The notes under the pieces were generated by a model. It saw only the letters and a program-made list of their open reading frames with translations. It was not told the DNA's origin and did not search any database. 5,996 nucleotides of DNA from Nitrospirota bacterium (lineage in GTDB: Bacteria > Nitrospinota > Nitrospinia > Nitrospinales > Nitrospinaceae). The DNA lies in contig QIDN01000093.1 in NCBI GenBank assembly GCA_003229345.1, positions 1 through 5,996 on the forward strand. Direction: 5' to 3'. Positions within the stretch are counted from its first letter, which is position 1; each line of letters starts with the position of its first letter. This document shows, in pieces, positions 5,731-5,996 of this stretch. The position numbers and the translations under genes are program-made.

Positions 5731-5996
5731 TTTATCAGATAGGGGTGAACCAAAACTGATGAATTTAAAAGGCTGTTTTCTAAATAACCCATTCGAGTGA
5801 CAAAATTAAGAAAAAAGGATACGTAAATTGTCAGGAGCATCGTCGATTTAGTGGAATCAGCCCCAATATTAAAACCAGAATTCAGAATAATCTGTTTGTT
5901 TTCAACCTATTATCAAACCTACCCATGAGAGCGGCGGTGATTCGGGGATTTTTTCGAATTTGTGTCTATTTTGTATAACTTTTCAGGTGCGGGATG

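Larger units (their letters stand above)
5508..5996. other. Non-coding AT-rich leader region upstream of the pilin operon
   Basis: About 490 nt without a convincing gene on either strand. The part nearest the operon (5597-5680) holds the candidate promoters, and 5708-5793 holds an inverted repeat and a repeated 9-mer. I see no tRNA, no recognisable c-di-GMP riboswitch core and no strong intrinsic terminator. A minus-strand frame is open from the right edge to a TAG at 5921-5919 (25 codons), and an ATG on the plus strand sits at 5994-5996. Either could belong to a neighbour, but neither can be judged here. Confidence 0.6.

Noticed and set aside
5919..5996. Minus-strand frame open from the right edge to a TAG at 5921-5919, possible C-terminus of an upstream gene
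   Set aside because: Only 25 codons with no recognisable motif; such a length is expected by chance and no terminator follows.
5974..5996. Possible plus-strand gene start (ATG at 5994) with AGGTG and a TATAAC -10-like box
   Set aside because: Only the start codon is visible, and the -10 would leave a leader of under 10 nt; no coding sequence can be judged.

Overview
The window looks like chromosomal DNA from a Gram-negative, type IV pilus-bearing bacterium. It has moderate G+C, ordinary Shine-Dalgarno sites and a compact minor-pilin operon. The long PilX- and PilW-like proteins resemble those of Desulfobacterota, Nitrospinota and related deep-branching Proteobacteria-like groups. That placement is an impression from protein style, not from a marker gene. 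I see no rRNA, tRNA, CRISPR array or mobile element.

Layout, all genes on the minus strand. (1) Positions 1-380: the N-terminal part of a HAD-superfamily (YqeG-like) phosphatase. It is cut by the left window edge and has its own extended -10 promoter at about 418-425. (2) Positions 381-643: intergenic, with a perfect 15-bp bidirectional terminator (492-523) and a GC-rich structured 3' UTR. (3) Positions 644-5507: four co-directional genes read in the order fimT/gspH-like, pilV-like, pilX-like, pilW-like. Each has a type III (class III) prepilin N-terminus. fimT and pilV are 19 nt apart, pilV and pilX overlap by the 4-nt ATGA, and pilX and pilW are 52 nt apart. (4) Positions 5508-5996: a non-coding AT-rich leader with a good sigma-54 -24/-12 match, a sigma-70-like promoter nearer the gene and a perfect 9-bp inverted repeat.

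The four proteins are best read as the minor-pilin (initiation/tip) complex of a type IV pilus or related filament. Prepilin peptidase (PilD) would process them in the inner membrane, and they would prime assembly and sit at the filament tip. Two things stand out. The PilX-like (610 aa) and PilW-like (620 aa) proteins are two to three times the usual size. The PilW-like protein appears to be a normal PilW of about 297 residues fused to a bacterial Ig-like domain and a C-terminal concanavalin A-like (LamG/jelly-roll) domain. The operon closes at a terminator with no pilY1 or pilE gene in the window, so the fused domains could be the tip adhesin. EF-hand-like loops recur in three of the four proteins, which suggests calcium-dependent folding or function.
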